Positions 1 to 9,470 of a stretch of DNA of 64,000 bases are shown here, piece by piece. Below the pieces are notes generated by a model. That model saw only the letters and a list, made by a program, of their open reading frames with translations. It was not told where the DNA came from and ran no database searches. The DNA lies in NCBI RefSeq assembly GCF_001426195.1, contig NZ_LMRS01000001.1, positions 994,501 through 1,058,500 of the forward strand, read 5' to 3'. The stretch's first letter is position 1. Each line of letters starts with the position of its first letter. A program made the position numbers and the translations under genes. This DNA is from Sphingomonas sp. Leaf339 (GTDB lineage Bacteria; Pseudomonadota; Alphaproteobacteria; Sphingomonadales; Sphingomonadaceae).

Positions 1-1894
1 TGGTCTTCACGCCGACCTGATTACGGGCGGCGCGGGCGAATTGCTGGATATATTCGCTGCCGACCATCTGACCCAGTTGCCCGCGCGTCGCGGCGAGGAT
101 GGCTGGGTTCTTCGATGCGTCGCCGCGCTGGATGCCGGTGAGCCGCACAACGATCCAACCGCTGCCTTGCGGGGCCTCGACCATCTTCGTCGTACCCTGC
201 GCCATGCCGAACAGGAGGGCCAGCGCCGGATCGGCACCGCCGGCCTGCTGCTTAGCGAGATCGGTGCGCGCACCGGCGATCGGGCGGGGCGCGGGTAGCG
301 ACGGTCCGGCCTGCCGAACCGCCTGTGCCAGCGGCGTGCCGCGATTGGCCTTGGCGAGGATGTCGGCGGCGATGCGCCGGGCGGCCTGACGGGTGCGATC
401 GGCAACGAACGCGGCGGCAACCTCGTCGCGGACCTGGGCCAGCGGACGCGGGGCGGCGGGCGTGATCTGGCCGACCGCGACGACGGCGAAACTGCCATCG
501 GCACCGGTCTGCACAAGCTGGGGCGCGTCGCCATCCTCGGCGGTGAAGGCGGCCTGTACGATCGGGATCAGGGCCGGATCGGGTTTCGACAGCGGATCGT
601 TCGGATCGGTGGCACTGGCGGTCAGCGCCGGCGTGGTCACGGGCTTGATCTTCGCATCGGCCACTGCCTCGTCGAAGGTCGAGCCACCGGTCAGCGCGGT
701 GTCGAGCGTATCGTGCAACTGGGCCAGTGCATCGGCCGATTTGCGGACGCCGATTTCCTTCGCCAGTTCGTCCTGCACCTGCGCCAGCGTGCGACCGGGC
801 ACCTGCTGGACCGATTCGATCCGCGCCACGGTGAAGCCCAGCGAACCGCGCACCGGCCCGACGACCGACGAGGCCGGTGCGGCGAACACCGCATCGGCGA
901 CGGCGGTACCGGTCTGCGTGGCATAGGCGGCCTTTTCGACCGAGGTCTGCGTCGATGCCTCAAGCCCGGCGGCGCGGGCGGCGGCGGCAAGCGGCGTGCC
1001 GGCCTTCACCTTGGCGGCGATCGCTTCGGCTCCGGCGCGGTCTGCGACGATGACCTGAGTGATCGTGCGCTTTTCGGTCGGCTGATATTTCGCGCGATTC
1101 TGTTGATAGGCCTGTGCGATCTCCGCCGGCGTCGCGACGGCGCGGGCGCCGACCTGATCGGGGGTGACGAGCGCATAGCGGATCGTACGGCGTTCCGGCA
1201 CACGGTATCGCTGAAGGTTGGCGGCGTAGAAGGTTTGCAGCTCGGCCGGCGTCGGGGCGGCGCCGGATGCCGCCGCCTGCATCGGCACGAACGCGACCTC
1301 ACCCGCCCGGCGTTCCAGCATCAGCGAGGCGTAGGGGGCGACGATCTGGGCCGGGACCTGCGTCGCGCCCTGGGTCGGCGCGACCAGTTGCTGCACGACG
1401 ATGTCGCGGGCGATATCGCGGCGGATGCCGGCGTCGGTCAGCTTCCGCTCAACGAGGATGCGGCGATAGATGTTCTCGTCGAACTTGCCGGTGGGGCCCT
1501 GTAGGCCGGGGATGCTGGCGATCTGGCCATCGACCGCGCGCTTCGACACGATCATTCCCTGCTGGCGGCCGAAATCGGCGAGCGCGTAGCTCGATATCAT
1601 CCGGTCGAGCGAGGCATCGAGCTGTCCGGCGGCGAGATAGCCGGCGATGTCCGCCTGCGGATTGCGCTGGCGGGCGGCGGCGACTTCGTCATTGGCACGC
1701 TGGCGCAGGTCGGCCATCGTGATTTCCTGCTTGCCGACGGTGGCGACGTCGTTGCCGCCCAGCCCGCCGGTCGAGCCGCCGGCGAGATTCGAGATATCCC
1801 CCGCCGCGAAGGCGAGGGCGATGACGCCCAGCACGATGAAGGTGACGACATAGCCGACCTTCGAATGAATGATGCGGCGGAAAAAGCTGAGCAT
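1..1894 (-). CDS. ppiD: Peptidyl-prolyl cis-trans isomerase D (periplasmic chaperone), C-terminus off window
   Basis: Inner-membrane-anchored periplasmic foldase that helps newly exported proteins fold. The frame reads MLSFFRRIIHSKVGYVV from 1894 and stays open for 631 codons to the window edge. Residues about 13-33 form one membrane anchor, followed by a SurA_N-like region with the sequence VATVGKQEITMADLRQR and a parvulin-type PpiC region in the middle third. PpiD proteins of this group are about 640-650 residues, so only a few residues are missing. It is divergent from tpiA, with 109 bp between the two start codons. The PpiC domain was placed by overall similarity rather than by catalytic residues, and many PpiD proteins have little isomerase activity. 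Confidence 0.9.
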   Translation of the reverse strand, partial: MLSFFRRIIHSKVGYVVTFIVLGVIALAFAAGDISNLAGGSTGGLGGNDVATVGKQEITMADLRQRANDEVAAARQRNPQADIAGYLAAGQLDASLDRMISSYALADFGRQQGMIVSKRAVDGQIASIPGLQGPTGKFDENIYRRILVERKLTDAGIRRDIARDIVVQQLVAPTQGATQVPAQIVAPYASLMLERRAGEVAFVPMQAAASGAAPTPAELQTFYAANLQRYRVPERRTIRYALVTPDQVGARAVATPAEIAQAYQQNRAKYQPTEKRTITQVIVADRAGAEAIAAKVKAGTPLAAAARAAGLEASTQTSVEKAAYATQTGTAVADAVFAAPASSVVGPVRGSLGFTVARIESVQQVPGRTLAQVQDELAKEIGVRKSADALAQLHDTLDTALTGGSTFDEAVADAKIKPVTTPALTASATDPNDPLSKPDPALIPIVQAAFTAEDGDAPQLVQTGADGSFAVVAVGQITPAAPRPLAQVRDEVAAAFVADRTRQAARRIAADILAKANRGTPLAQAVRQAGPSLPAPRPIAGARTDLAKQQAGGADPALALLFGMAQGTTKMVEAPQGSGWIVVRLTGIQRGDASKNPAILAATRGQLGQMVGSEYIQQFARAARNQVGVKT

Positions 1895-2003
1895 GAAGGA
1901 CCGTTCGCGAGATTTCTTGGACGCCGCCTTAGGGCGGGGGCGAGCGGGCTTCAAGCGCGACCGGCTTGTCGCTAGGGTCGGGTCACATCATGGGAGTATG
2001 GGA

Positions 2004-2747
2004 ATGCGGCGCAAGCTGGTGTCGGGCAACTGGAAGATGAATGGGTCGCTCGCGACGCTGGAGGAGCTGGACGGGATCGCGGCGGCGGCGGCGGCGGCCC
2101 CGAATATCGACGTGTCGATCGCCGTGCCGTTCACGCTGATCCACCCGGCGGCGCTGCGCGTGCCGGGTCTCGCGATCGGTGCGGAGGACGTACATGACGA
2201 GGATTCGGGCGCGCATACCGGCTGCGTCTCGGCGGGGATGGTGAGGGAGGCGGGCGCGGTCTTCACCATCGCCGGCCATTCCGAACGCCGGGCGGATCAG
2301 GGTGAGAACAGCCATGACGCCTGGGCCAAGGCGGCCGCGGCGCGACGCAATGGCCTGTCGGTGATCCTGTGCTGCGGCGAGACCGAGGCGGAGCGCAATG
2401 CCGGGCGCGCCGAGCGCATCGTGCAGGCGCAGATCGAGAAATCGGTGCCGGAGAATGCGACCGCGGACTGGCTGACGCTCGCTTACGAACCGCGCTGGGC
2501 GATCGGCACGGGCCGCACGCCGACGCTGGACGAGATCGGCGCGATCCATGCGATCGCGCGCGAGAAACTGCGGATGATGATCGGCGACTGCGCGGCGGAC
2601 GTGCGCATCCTGTATGGCGGTTCGGTGGTCGGCGAGAATGCGGCGGCGATCCTGTCGACCGAGAATGTCGATGGCGCGCTGGTCGGCGGTGCCAGCCTGA
2701 CGGCGGCGAAGTTCGTGCCCGTCATCGAGGCGGCGGCGCGGCTTTGA
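2004..2747 (+). CDS. tpiA: Triosephosphate isomerase
   Basis: Interconverts dihydroxyacetone phosphate and glyceraldehyde 3-phosphate. The 247-residue product has the three catalytic signatures: GNWKMNG (Lys11), IAGHSERR (His92) and AYEPRWAIGTG (Glu162). The phosphate-binding YGGSV motif is also present. I chose the ATG at 2004 because GGGAG (1992-1996) lies 7 nt upstream and the protein then begins MRRKLVSGNWKMNG as in relatives. An in-frame ATG at 1998 is too close to that ribosome site. Normal family length. It supports the Entner-Doudoroff genes further right by handling their triose product. Confidence 0.97.
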   Translation: MRRKLVSGNWKMNGSLATLEELDGIAAAAAAAPNIDVSIAVPFTLIHPAALRVPGLAIGAEDVHDEDSGAHTGCVSAGMVREAGAVFTIAGHSERRADQGENSHDAWAKAAAARRNGLSVILCCGETEAERNAGRAERIVQAQIEKSVPENATADWLTLAYEPRWAIGTGRTPTLDEIGAIHAIAREKLRMMIGDCAADVRILYGGSVVGENAAAILSTENVDGALVGGASLTAAKFVPVIEAAARL

Positions 2748-2754
2748 TCGGGGG

Positions 2755-2778
2755 CGCTGGCGGATCGAACCGCCAGCG
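2755..2778 (+). terminator. Hairpin after tpiA
   Basis: A perfect 9-bp inverted repeat, CGCTGGCGG / CCGCCAGCG with a 6-nt loop, begins 7 nt after the tpiA stop. There is no T-run behind it, so it may be a weak or Rho-assisted terminator or an mRNA 3'-end stabiliser. Confidence 0.45.
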
Positions 2779-2816
2779 GCTACGTTTGCCCGAGATATTC
2801 TTTCCGGGAGTGAAGA

Positions 2817-3299
2817 ATGACGGTGAACAAGATGATGGCGGCGGCCGGTTTGGCCGCCGCCGTGATGGTCGCGGCCTGTTCGGGCGGCGCGACGGATGAA
2901 GGGGCCGCCGCGAACCAGTCGGTGTCGCTGCGTAACCTGACCGAGAGCGAAGTGGCAACAGAGGCGGGTGAGCGCGAGTTCCGCCTGAAGGGTACGCTGA
3001 TCCCGACCCCGTCGGACACGCGATCGAAGCATTTCCTGCTGCGCGAGCGGCGGGCGATCGGCGGCAACACGATCGCGATGCTGCGCGAGGAGCGCGGCGA
3101 CAAGATCGCCTATGCCCGGACCGAAGTGGATTGCGCCAAGCGGCTATTCCACGTGCTCGCCGTCGGCCCGTCGCGGGTCAGCGTCGAGGTCGGCAATTCG
3201 GCCGAGGGGCCGTTGCGCCCGATCGCCGGCCTGCCGCTGCGCGAGGAGCTGGCGACCTATATCTGCCAGCGTTCGGGCACGCCGCTGGCCCCGGCCTGA
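2817..3299 (+). CDS. Small lipoprotein of unknown function
   Basis: A 160-residue protein I cannot assign to a family. The N-terminus is a lipoprotein signal peptide: positive residues, a hydrophobic stretch rich in Ala and Val, then the lipobox VAAC with Cys21 as the lipidated residue. Asp does not follow the Cys, so transfer to the outer membrane is expected. The mature part has a charged N-terminal stretch and Cys residues near the middle and C-terminus that might form a disulfide. GGGAGTGAAG directly upstream supports the ATG start. It lies 69 bp after tpiA and converges with the peptidase gene, whose stop codon starts at the next base. Confidence 0.8.
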   Translation: MTVNKMMAAAGLAAAVMVAACSGGATDEGAAANQSVSLRNLTESEVATEAGEREFRLKGTLIPTPSDTRSKHFLLRERRAIGGNTIAMLREERGDKIAYARTEVDCAKRLFHVLAVGPSRVSVEVGNSAEGPLRPIAGLPLREELATYICQRSGTPLAPA

Positions 3300-4670
3300 T
3301 CAGCCGGGATAGCGGCTTTTGAGGACGGCGAACGACGCGCGCAGGGCATAGGCGTCTCCGCCCTTCGGCCGACCCGGCTTTGCGGTCGGTCGCCAGGCAA
3401 AGACGTCCATGTGCGCCCAGGCGATGTCCTTCGGCACGAACCGGCGCAGGAACAGCGCGGCGGTGATCGCGCCGGCGAAGCCGCCGTCGGGAGCGTTGAC
3501 CATGTCGGCGATGTCCGATTTCAGCATCTCGTCATACGCGTCCCACAGCGGCAATCGCCACAGCGGGTCGGCGGCGGCGATGCCGGCGGCGAGCAGATCG
3601 GTGGCGAGGACGTCGTCGTCGGTGAACAGCGGTGGCAGATCGGGGCCGAGCGCCACCCGCGCCGCGCCGGTCAGCGTGGCGTAATCGAGGATCAGTTCGG
3701 GCTTCTCCTCGGCCGCGCGGGTCAGGGCGTCGGCCAGGATCAGGCGCCCCTCCGCATCGGTATTGGTGTTCTCGACGGTCAGCCCCTTGCGGCTGCGGAG
3801 CACGTCGCCGGGGCGGAAGGCGTCGCCGGCGATGGCGTTCTCCACCGCCGGGATCAGCAGATGAAGCCGGACCGACAATCGCGCCGCCATCACCAGATCG
3901 GCCAGCGCCAGCGCGTGCGCGGCGCCGCCCATATCCTTCTTCATCAGCCGCATCCCGGCCGATGGCTTGATATCGAGACCGCCGGTATCGAAGCACACGC
4001 CCTTGCCGACCAGCGCTACGCGGGGCGCGCCGGGGGTGCCCCAGGTCAGTTCGATCAGCCGCGGCGCCCGGTCGCGCGATGCCGCCCGGCCGACCGCGTG
4101 GATCAGCGGATAACCCTGTTCCAGCTCGTCGCCGCGCCGCACGGTGACGGTCGCGCCGTGGCGGCGGGCCAGTGCCTCGGCGGCGGCCTCAAGCTCGGCG
4201 GGGCCGCAATCGCCGGCACCGGTGTTGACCAGATCGCGGACCCACGCCGTCGCCTCGGCCAGGCGCAGCGTGTCCGCCAGCGACGCGGCGTCGCGGGTCA
4301 GCAGGATGCGGGGGTCGGTGCGGTCGGGCTTGCGATATCGATCGAAGCTATACTGGCCGAGCAGCCAGCCCAGCTCCCCGCCCTCATGCCCGCAGACCCG
4401 ATACGTCCCGCCGGGCAATTGCTCTGCCAGCTTGGCCAGCGCCCATGGCGTGTCGTCGTCGATCGCGGCGATGACATGCCAGCCATCGCCCTCGTCCGGT
4501 ACGATCGCATGGCTGCCCGCCTTGCCCTTGAACCGCTGCGCCGCCAGCGTCGCGCGGACGCGCGATGGCTGGGTGGCGAGCCAGGCGTCGTGTGACGTCG
4601 GGGCGATCACCTCGATCAGATGGGCTGGCTGGCCCCGGTCGGGCAGGAGCAGGGCGTCGAAGCGGTTCAT
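3300..4670 (-). CDS. Leucyl aminopeptidase family protein (M17)
   Basis: A 456-residue cytosolic metallo-aminopeptidase that releases N-terminal amino acids from peptides. The M17 signature NTDAEGRLILADAL is intact, as is the upstream metal-binding segment VGKGVCFDTGGLDIKPS and the following lysine-rich KKDMGG. These carry the two-metal ligands and catalytic Lys/Arg. The N-terminal 150 residues are divergent, as is usual for the group. The start codon overlaps the stop of the upstream serine hydrolase by 4 bases (ATGA), so the two are probably translationally coupled. It is not the canonical PepA, because the N-terminal DNA-binding type domain is not recognisable. Confidence 0.9.
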   Translation of the reverse strand: MNRFDALLLPDRGQPAHLIEVIAPTSHDAWLATQPSRVRATLAAQRFKGKAGSHAIVPDEGDGWHVIAAIDDDTPWALAKLAEQLPGGTYRVCGHEGGELGWLLGQYSFDRYRKPDRTDPRILLTRDAASLADTLRLAEATAWVRDLVNTGAGDCGPAELEAAAEALARRHGATVTVRRGDELEQGYPLIHAVGRAASRDRAPRLIELTWGTPGAPRVALVGKGVCFDTGGLDIKPSAGMRLMKKDMGGAAHALALADLVMAARLSVRLHLLIPAVENAIAGDAFRPGDVLRSRKGLTVENTNTDAEGRLILADALTRAAEEKPELILDYATLTGAARVALGPDLPPLFTDDDVLATDLLAAGIAAADPLWRLPLWDAYDEMLKSDIADMVNAPDGGFAGAITAALFLRRFVPKDIAWAHMDVFAWRPTAKPGRPKGGDAYALRASFAVLKSRYPG

Positions 4671-6076
4671 TGGGCGGGACTCACGAGAAATTGTTCGAAA
4701 CGATGCCGGCCATCCGGCTCTGAGAAGGTCGAGATGGAAAGCGTCCGTCCGCCGATCGTCACGCGGTAGGCGCGGCCGACGAACCCGCCGCGCAGGCGGG
4801 CGCCACCCTCCGCGTCGAACGCGCCGGGTTCGCCGAGCGTGCTCAGGCTGCGCGCGTAATCGGCGAGCGCGACGGGCGTGAAATAGTAATTGGCGTTGTC
4901 GGTCAGCAGCGCGCGATCCAGCCGGCCGCTACGCAACTGGCCGAATACCGCACGCGCCCGGGCGAGGGCGGCGGCGTCTTCGGTGGCGTCGGCAGATGCC
5001 GCGGGCAGGGGTGGCAGAACGATGTCGGCGATGCCGCTGGCGATCCGGCTCTGCGCATCGGCGAACCAGGCGTTGGTCAGGAGGACGATGGCGGCCTTGT
5101 CATCTGGGTAGACGATGTTCTGCGACAGGAAGCCCACCGCCTCGCCGCCATGTTCGATCACGCGCCGGCCGCTGCGTTCGCGGGCGATGACGCCCAAGCC
5201 GTAGGACGTCGATCGACCATCGGTCAGCGTCACCGGCGTTTCCTGCGCTATCCAGTCGTCGGCGGGCATCACCGTGCGGTTCAGCCGGGCGATATCCCAT
5301 CTGGCCAGATCCTCCGCCGACATCGACAGTTCGCCGGCGGCGTAGAGCCAGCCGGACGCCGCCGGGGTTTCGACACGAACGGGGCCGAGCGCGAATCGCT
5401 TGTATCCTTGTGGGAACCCTGCGCCGACCGCCTTGTCCTGATCGACCGCGCGGATGCCGAGCGGGCGGAACACGCGGGTCTGGAGGAAATCGAGCAGTGG
5501 CATCCCCGCGACCTTCTCGACGATCAGGCCGGCCACGACATAGCCGGTGTTCGAATATTGCCACTGCGTGCCCGGTGCGAAGTCGAGTGGCTTGCGCGCC
5601 CAGCGGTCGAGGATCTGCTGTGGCGTCACCGGGGTCGCCATCGCCCTGAAACTGTAATCCTGCGGCCAGTAATCCTGCAGGCCGGCGGTATGGCTGAGCA
5701 ACTGGCGGATCGTGATGCGATCGCCATCGGTGATACCGGGGACATAGCGGCCGATCGGGTCGTCGAGCCGCAGCTTGCCGTCGTCCTCCAGCAGCAGCAG
5801 CGCCGCCGCCGTGAACTGCTTCGAGATCGAGGCGATCTGATAGGGTTGGCGGGGATCGGCGACGGTCCGGCCCTCCGCCTGTTTGCCATAGGCCTTGGCC
5901 AGCACGATCCGACCGCCGCGTACCACGGCGATCGAGGCCGATGGGACGCCGGTGTCCGCGAGCGCGGTGGAAACCACCGTATCGATGCGCGCCGTTTCGG
6001 CCGCGGTCAGGGCCTGGGCGAGCAGGGGAGCGGGGACCGCGAGCGCGAGCGCGGCGAACAGGGGACGCAGGAACAT
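4667..6076 (-). CDS. Serine hydrolase of the beta-lactamase/class C family, exported
   Basis: A 469-residue secreted serine hydrolase related to class C beta-lactamases and DD-peptidases. The start at 6076 gives a good signal peptide (MFLRPLFAALALAVPAPLLAQ). An in-frame ATG at 6112 would add 12 polar residues before it and looks wrong. The three active-site motifs are visible: SISK (Ser83, Lys86), YSN in WQYSNTGYV, and HGGEAVG in place of KTG. About 130 further residues follow the catalytic domain. Members act on D-amino peptides, esters or peptidoglycan fragments, and substrate cannot be read from sequence. It is the first gene of a pair with the M17 aminopeptidase, which hints at peptide breakdown (inference). 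Confidence 0.88.
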   Translation of the reverse strand: MFLRPLFAALALAVPAPLLAQALTAAETARIDTVVSTALADTGVPSASIAVVRGGRIVLAKAYGKQAEGRTVADPRQPYQIASISKQFTAAALLLLEDDGKLRLDDPIGRYVPGITDGDRITIRQLLSHTAGLQDYWPQDYSFRAMATPVTPQQILDRWARKPLDFAPGTQWQYSNTGYVVAGLIVEKVAGMPLLDFLQTRVFRPLGIRAVDQDKAVGAGFPQGYKRFALGPVRVETPAASGWLYAAGELSMSAEDLARWDIARLNRTVMPADDWIAQETPVTLTDGRSTSYGLGVIARERSGRRVIEHGGEAVGFLSQNIVYPDDKAAIVLLTNAWFADAQSRIASGIADIVLPPLPAASADATEDAAALARARAVFGQLRSGRLDRALLTDNANYYFTPVALADYARSLSTLGEPGAFDAEGGARLRGGFVGRAYRVTIGGRTLSISTFSEPDGRHRFEQFLVSPAQ

Positions 6077-6215
6077 GGCGATGATCCAAGCAGATGCCCG
6101 GTGCCGGTGCAACCGGCGGAACCATCGGCGTATCGTGTGTGTTCGTTACGCACCCGTAAGAGGATGGGCAGGCCGGCGTACGGGCATCGTAATCTGCCCC
6201 CAAGGAACGTATCAG

Positions 6216-6362
6216 ATGCTTTGGACCATTGCTGTCATCCTGCTGATCCTCTGGCTGCTTGGCTTCACCTTCCACATTGCGGGCGGACTGATCCACATCC
6301 TGCTGGTCGTGGCGCTGATCGTGGGCCTGATCCAGCTCTTCACCGGCCGCCGCGTCGTGTAG
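6216..6362 (+). CDS. Lmo0937-family (DUF5670-like) 48-residue membrane protein
   Basis: A 48-residue hydrophobic protein starting MLWTIAVILLILWLLG and ending QLFTGRRVV. It has two closely spaced membrane segments separated by a short turn with GGLIH, the pattern of the small lmo0937 family. AAGGA lies 9 nt before the ATG at 6216. The function of the family is unknown. It stands alone, pointing towards rimO, with its stop only 7 nt from the rimO stop. Confidence 0.85.
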   Translation: MLWTIAVILLILWLLGFTFHIAGGLIHILLVVALIVGLIQLFTGRRVV

Positions 6363-6369
6363 CGATCGT

Positions 6370-7707
6370 TCAGACGGAGACGGGCACGCCGTACAGGTCG
6401 TGCTCGTCCGCGTCCTCGATCGTGACCGGCACGATGGCGCCGACCGCAACGTGACCGGCATCGCGCAGGAACACCTCGCCGTCGATCTCCGGCGCGTCGG
6501 CATAGGAACGGCCGGTGGCGCCGCCTTCGTCGTCCACCGCATCGATGATGACGTCGAAGGTGCGGCCGATCTTGGCGGCGAGCTTGGCGGCGCTGATCGC
6601 GGCGGTCTTTGCCATGATCCGCTGGTAACGCTCTTCCTTCAATTCCTCCGGCACATGGTCGGGCAGCAGGTTTGCAGCGGCACCCTCGACAGGTTCGAAG
6701 CGGAACGCGCCGACGCGATCGAGCTGGGCCTCGTCCAGCCAATCGAGCAGATACTGGAAGTCGGCCTCCGTCTCGCCGGGGAAACCGACGACGAAGGTAG
6801 AACGGATGGCGATATCCGTGCAGATGTCGCGCCACGCATGGATACGGCTCAACACCTTGGCGTCGTTGCCGGGGCGCTTCATCCGCTTCAGCACCGATGG
6901 CGCGGCATGCTGGAACGGAATGTCGAGATAGGGAAGCACCAGCCCCTCCGCCATCAGCGGGATGACGTTGTCGACGTGCGGATAGGGATAGACATAGTGT
7001 AACCGCACCCATGGTGCGATCCTGCCGAGCTCGCGGGCCAGATCGGTCATGTGCGCGCGCACTTCGCCACCGCCCTTCAGTGGCCATGATGCGTGGCGCA
7101 GGTCGAGCCCGTAAGCCGACGTATCCTGGCTGATGACCAGCAGTTCCTGCGTCCCCGCCGCGACCAGCTTCTCCGCCTCGCGCAAGATAGCATCGGGCCG
7201 ACGGCTGACGAGATCGCCGCGTAAGCTGGGGATGATGCAGAAGGAGCAACGGTGGTTGCAGCCCTCCGAAATCTTCAGATAGCTGTAATGACGCGGGGTC
7301 AGTTTCAACCCGGCGTCCGGAATCAGATCGATATACGGTGACAGGTTGGCGGGTGCGGCGGCGTGGACGGCCTCTACCACCTGTTCATATTGATGCGCGC
7401 CGGTGACGGCCAGCACCTGCGGGAAGCGGGCGCGGATGGTTTCCGCTTCCTTGCCCATGCATCCGGTGACGATGACGCGGCCGTTTTCGGCAATCGCCTC
7501 ACCAATGGCTTCGAGGCTTTCTTCCTTCGCCGAGTCGAGAAAACCGCAGGTATTGACCAGCACGACGTCGGCGCCGGCATAGTCGGGCGACATCTGGTAA
7601 CCGTCGGCGCGTAGTTGCGTCAGGATGCGTTCGCTGTCGACGAGGTTCTTCGGACAGCCAAGCGACACCATGCCGACGCGCGGCGGGGAGGGGAGTTTCG
7701 TTGCCAT
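6370..7707 (-). CDS. rimO: Ribosomal protein S12 methylthiotransferase RimO
   Basis: Radical SAM enzyme that adds a methylthio group to an aspartate of ribosomal protein S12. The 445-residue product has the N-terminal auxiliary cluster cysteines (Cys18 in SLGCPKN, Cys54 in VNTCGF, Cys83 in TGCMGK). The radical SAM triad Cys150-x3-Cys154-x2-Cys157 lies in [10 protein letters not shown]. The last 65 residues form a TRAM-like domain. I chose the ATG at 7707, which gives [21 protein letters not shown]. The frame is open further upstream, but that stretch is not protein-like and runs into the divergent promoter region shared with anmK. Confidence 0.95.
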   Translation of the reverse strand: MATKLPSPPRVGMVSLGCPKNLVDSERILTQLRADGYQMSPDYAGADVVLVNTCGFLDSAKEESLEAIGEAIAENGRVIVTGCMGKEAETIRARFPQVLAVTGAHQYEQVVEAVHAAAPANLSPYIDLIPDAGLKLTPRHYSYLKISEGCNHRCSFCIIPSLRGDLVSRRPDAILREAEKLVAAGTQELLVISQDTSAYGLDLRHASWPLKGGGEVRAHMTDLARELGRIAPWVRLHYVYPYPHVDNVIPLMAEGLVLPYLDIPFQHAAPSVLKRMKRPGNDAKVLSRIHAWRDICTDIAIRSTFVVGFPGETEADFQYLLDWLDEAQLDRVGAFRFEPVEGAAANLLPDHVPEELKEERYQRIMAKTAAISAAKLAAKIGRTFDVIIDAVDDEGGATGRSYADAPEIDGEVFLRDAGHVAVGAIVPVTIEDADEHDLYGVPVSV

Positions 7708-7777
7708 GGGATGCCTGCCACATAATGCGGGACGAGCCGATTTGCCAGCACCGTCCTTTTCTGCTCGGAACGGACAC

Positions 7778-8863
7778 ATGCTTGCCATCGGTCTCATGTC
7801 TGGAACATCGCTTGACGGCATCGATGCCGCGCTCATCGACACCGATGGCGAAGGGGCGGTGCGATCGGTCGCTTTCTGGGGCGAACCCTATACCGACGAT
7901 GCCCGCGCACAACTGGCTGAGGCGACGCGGATCGCGCTGACCTATGACCGGCCCCGCGTCAGCCCGCCGCTGGTCGAGGCGTCCGATCTCATCACGCGCA
8001 CGCATGCGATGGTGGTGCACAAGCTGCTTCGCCATGCCGGCGTGGCGGCGGAGGAGGTCGGCGTCATCGGTTTCCATGGCCAGACCGTCGCGCATCGCCC
8101 CGATCGCGGCTGGACATGGCAGATCGGCGACGGCGCGGCGCTGGCGGCGGCGTGCGCGATCACGACGGTCGCCGATTTCCGGTCGGCGGATGTCGCGGCG
8201 GGTGGGCAGGGCGCGCCGTTGCTGCCGATCTATCACGCGGCGTTGGTCGGTGCGCTGGAGAAGCCGGTCGCGGTGCTGAACCTGGGCGGCGTCGGTAACG
8301 TCACGTTCGTGGGCGATAACGTCGAACTGGTGGCGTTCGACACCGGGCCGGCCAATGGGCTGATCGACGACTGGATCGGCGAATTTAGCGGCGCGCGGTA
8401 TGATGCGGACGGCGCCCTGGCGGCGAGTGGGCGGGTCGACGAGGCGGTGCTGACCGCGATGCTGGACCATCCCTATTTCGATGCGCCCGCTCCCAAATCG
8501 CTTGATCGCAGCGATTTCACCATCCAGCCGGCGCGTGGCCTGTCGCCAGCCGATGGCGCGGCAACGCTGACCGCGTTCACAGCGGAGACGGTGGCGCTGG
8601 CGATGCATCATCTGCCCGCGCGACCCCGGCGTCTGCTGGTGGTCGGCGGCGGGCGGCGCAATCCGACGATGCTGCGGATGATCGCGGAGCATTGCGGTTT
8701 GGTAGCCGAGCCGGCCGACTCACTCGGGTGGAATGGTGACGGAGTCGAGGCGGAAGGATTCGCCTATATGGCGGTCAGAACGCTGAAAAACCTGCCGATC
8801 AGCTTTCCCGGCACCACGGGTGTCGCCGCTCCCATGACGGGCGGTGTCGTCCATCGCATCTGA
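7778..8863 (+). CDS. anmK: Anhydro-N-acetylmuramic acid kinase
   Basis: Phosphorylates and opens 1,6-anhydro-N-acetylmuramic acid released in peptidoglycan turnover, feeding it back to UDP-GlcNAc metabolism. The 361-residue product opens with the family signature [14 protein letters not shown] and carries the sugar-kinase fold motifs [20 protein letters not shown] and FDTGPAN. Length is normal. The ATG at 7778 is used because the N-terminus then starts immediately before the first beta strand. It is divergent from rimO, with 70 bp for both promoters. Two lytic transglycosylases elsewhere in the window (mltG and an Slt-like enzyme) produce this type of substrate. Confidence 0.95.
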   Translation: MLAIGLMSGTSLDGIDAALIDTDGEGAVRSVAFWGEPYTDDARAQLAEATRIALTYDRPRVSPPLVEASDLITRTHAMVVHKLLRHAGVAAEEVGVIGFHGQTVAHRPDRGWTWQIGDGAALAAACAITTVADFRSADVAAGGQGAPLLPIYHAALVGALEKPVAVLNLGGVGNVTFVGDNVELVAFDTGPANGLIDDWIGEFSGARYDADGALAASGRVDEAVLTAMLDHPYFDAPAPKSLDRSDFTIQPARGLSPADGAATLTAFTAETVALAMHHLPARPRRLLVVGGGRRNPTMLRMIAEHCGLVAEPADSLGWNGDGVEAEGFAYMAVRTLKNLPISFPGTTGVAAPMTGGVVHRI

Positions 8864-8889
8864 CGGGCGCACGGTCGTGATCGGGGGCG

Positions 8890-8908
8890 TTAACCATGGA
8901 CTAACCAT
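8890..8908 (+). promoter_or_regulatory. Possible CtrA-like site: direct repeat of (T/C)TAACCAT
   Basis: TTAACCAT (8890-8897) and CTAACCAT (8901-8908) repeat in the same direction with an 11-bp period, 49 bp before the start of the small protein at 8957. TTAACCAT is one of the motifs described for CtrA in Caulobacter. Assignment here rests on the motif alone. Confidence 0.4.
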
Positions 8909-8956
8909 TTGATGGGTATAACATGGATTAAACGATGCATTCGGGAGGGCTGAATC

Positions 8957-9100
8957 GTGGAATCCGACTATCGCTACTACGCCCGCCGCGTGGTGATCGA
9001 ACGAGCCGCAGCCGAACGTGCGCTGACGGTCGAAGCCCGAGAGCGGCGCCTGCGCCTCGTCGAGAGCTACACGCGCAAGCTGGAAGCGTTGGCAGGCTGA
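8957..9100 (+). CDS. Conserved-type 47-residue charged protein
   Basis: A 47-residue basic, helical protein starting from GTG and rich in Arg, Glu and Ala, with YRYYARR near the start and a probable single amphipathic helix. A strong ribosome site, GGGAGGG (8943-8949), lies 7 nt before the GTG. I recognise this type from sphingomonad genomes but know no function. Two GANTC sites (8952-8956 and 8960-8964) flank the start codon, and a CtrA-like direct repeat lies upstream, so cell-cycle control is possible. No downstream gene follows on this strand. Confidence 0.65.
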   Translation: MESDYRYYARRVVIERAAAERALTVEARERRLRLVESYTRKLEALAG

Positions 9101-9127
9101 ACCGGCCGCCCGCCTTAGCAACCCCCA

Positions 9128-9418
9128 TCAGCGACTTGGCGTAATCGTGAACGGCTGATTGGGCCGATCGGCATCCGCTGATTTATTACTTCCAAGATCG
9201 GTACGGCCGACCATCGGCGCATTGCATCCGTCCATCGTTCGATTCAGTGCCTTGATCTCCGTCGCGTTGGGCATCGATGCTAGCGATCCCGAGTGCATCT
9301 TCGCGGCGACGGGGCCGGCGCACCGGACCGGCGTCGTCTTCGGCGCCACGACCGGCTTTTCGGCGGCAAAGGCGGGTACGAGTGGTAGCATCAGGGTGGC
9401 GGCGGCGATCAGGCGCAT
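9128..9418 (-). CDS. Small exported protein of unknown function
   Basis: A 96-residue protein with a clear signal peptide (MRLIAAATLMLPLVPAFA, cleavage after the second AxA). The mature part of about 77 residues has two cysteines, in PVRCAGP and DGCNAP, that may pair in the periplasm. GGGAGAA lies 6 nt before the ATG. I recognise no family. It sits 52 bp upstream of the left end of the VWA gene on the same strand and could be read by the same transcript. Confidence 0.65.
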   Translation of the reverse strand: MRLIAAATLMLPLVPAFAAEKPVVAPKTTPVRCAGPVAAKMHSGSLASMPNATEIKALNRTMDGCNAPMVGRTDLGSNKSADADRPNQPFTITPSR

Positions 9419-9470
9419 CGATCTTCTCCCAAAGATCAGGCGATGATATCAAAAGTCCCGTTGGCCGCCA

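Noticed and set aside
1926..1955. CTTGAA on the minus strand before ppiD as an RpoH promoter.
   Set aside because: The -35-like part fits, but the matching -10 region (CCCTAAG) is poor; not enough to call.
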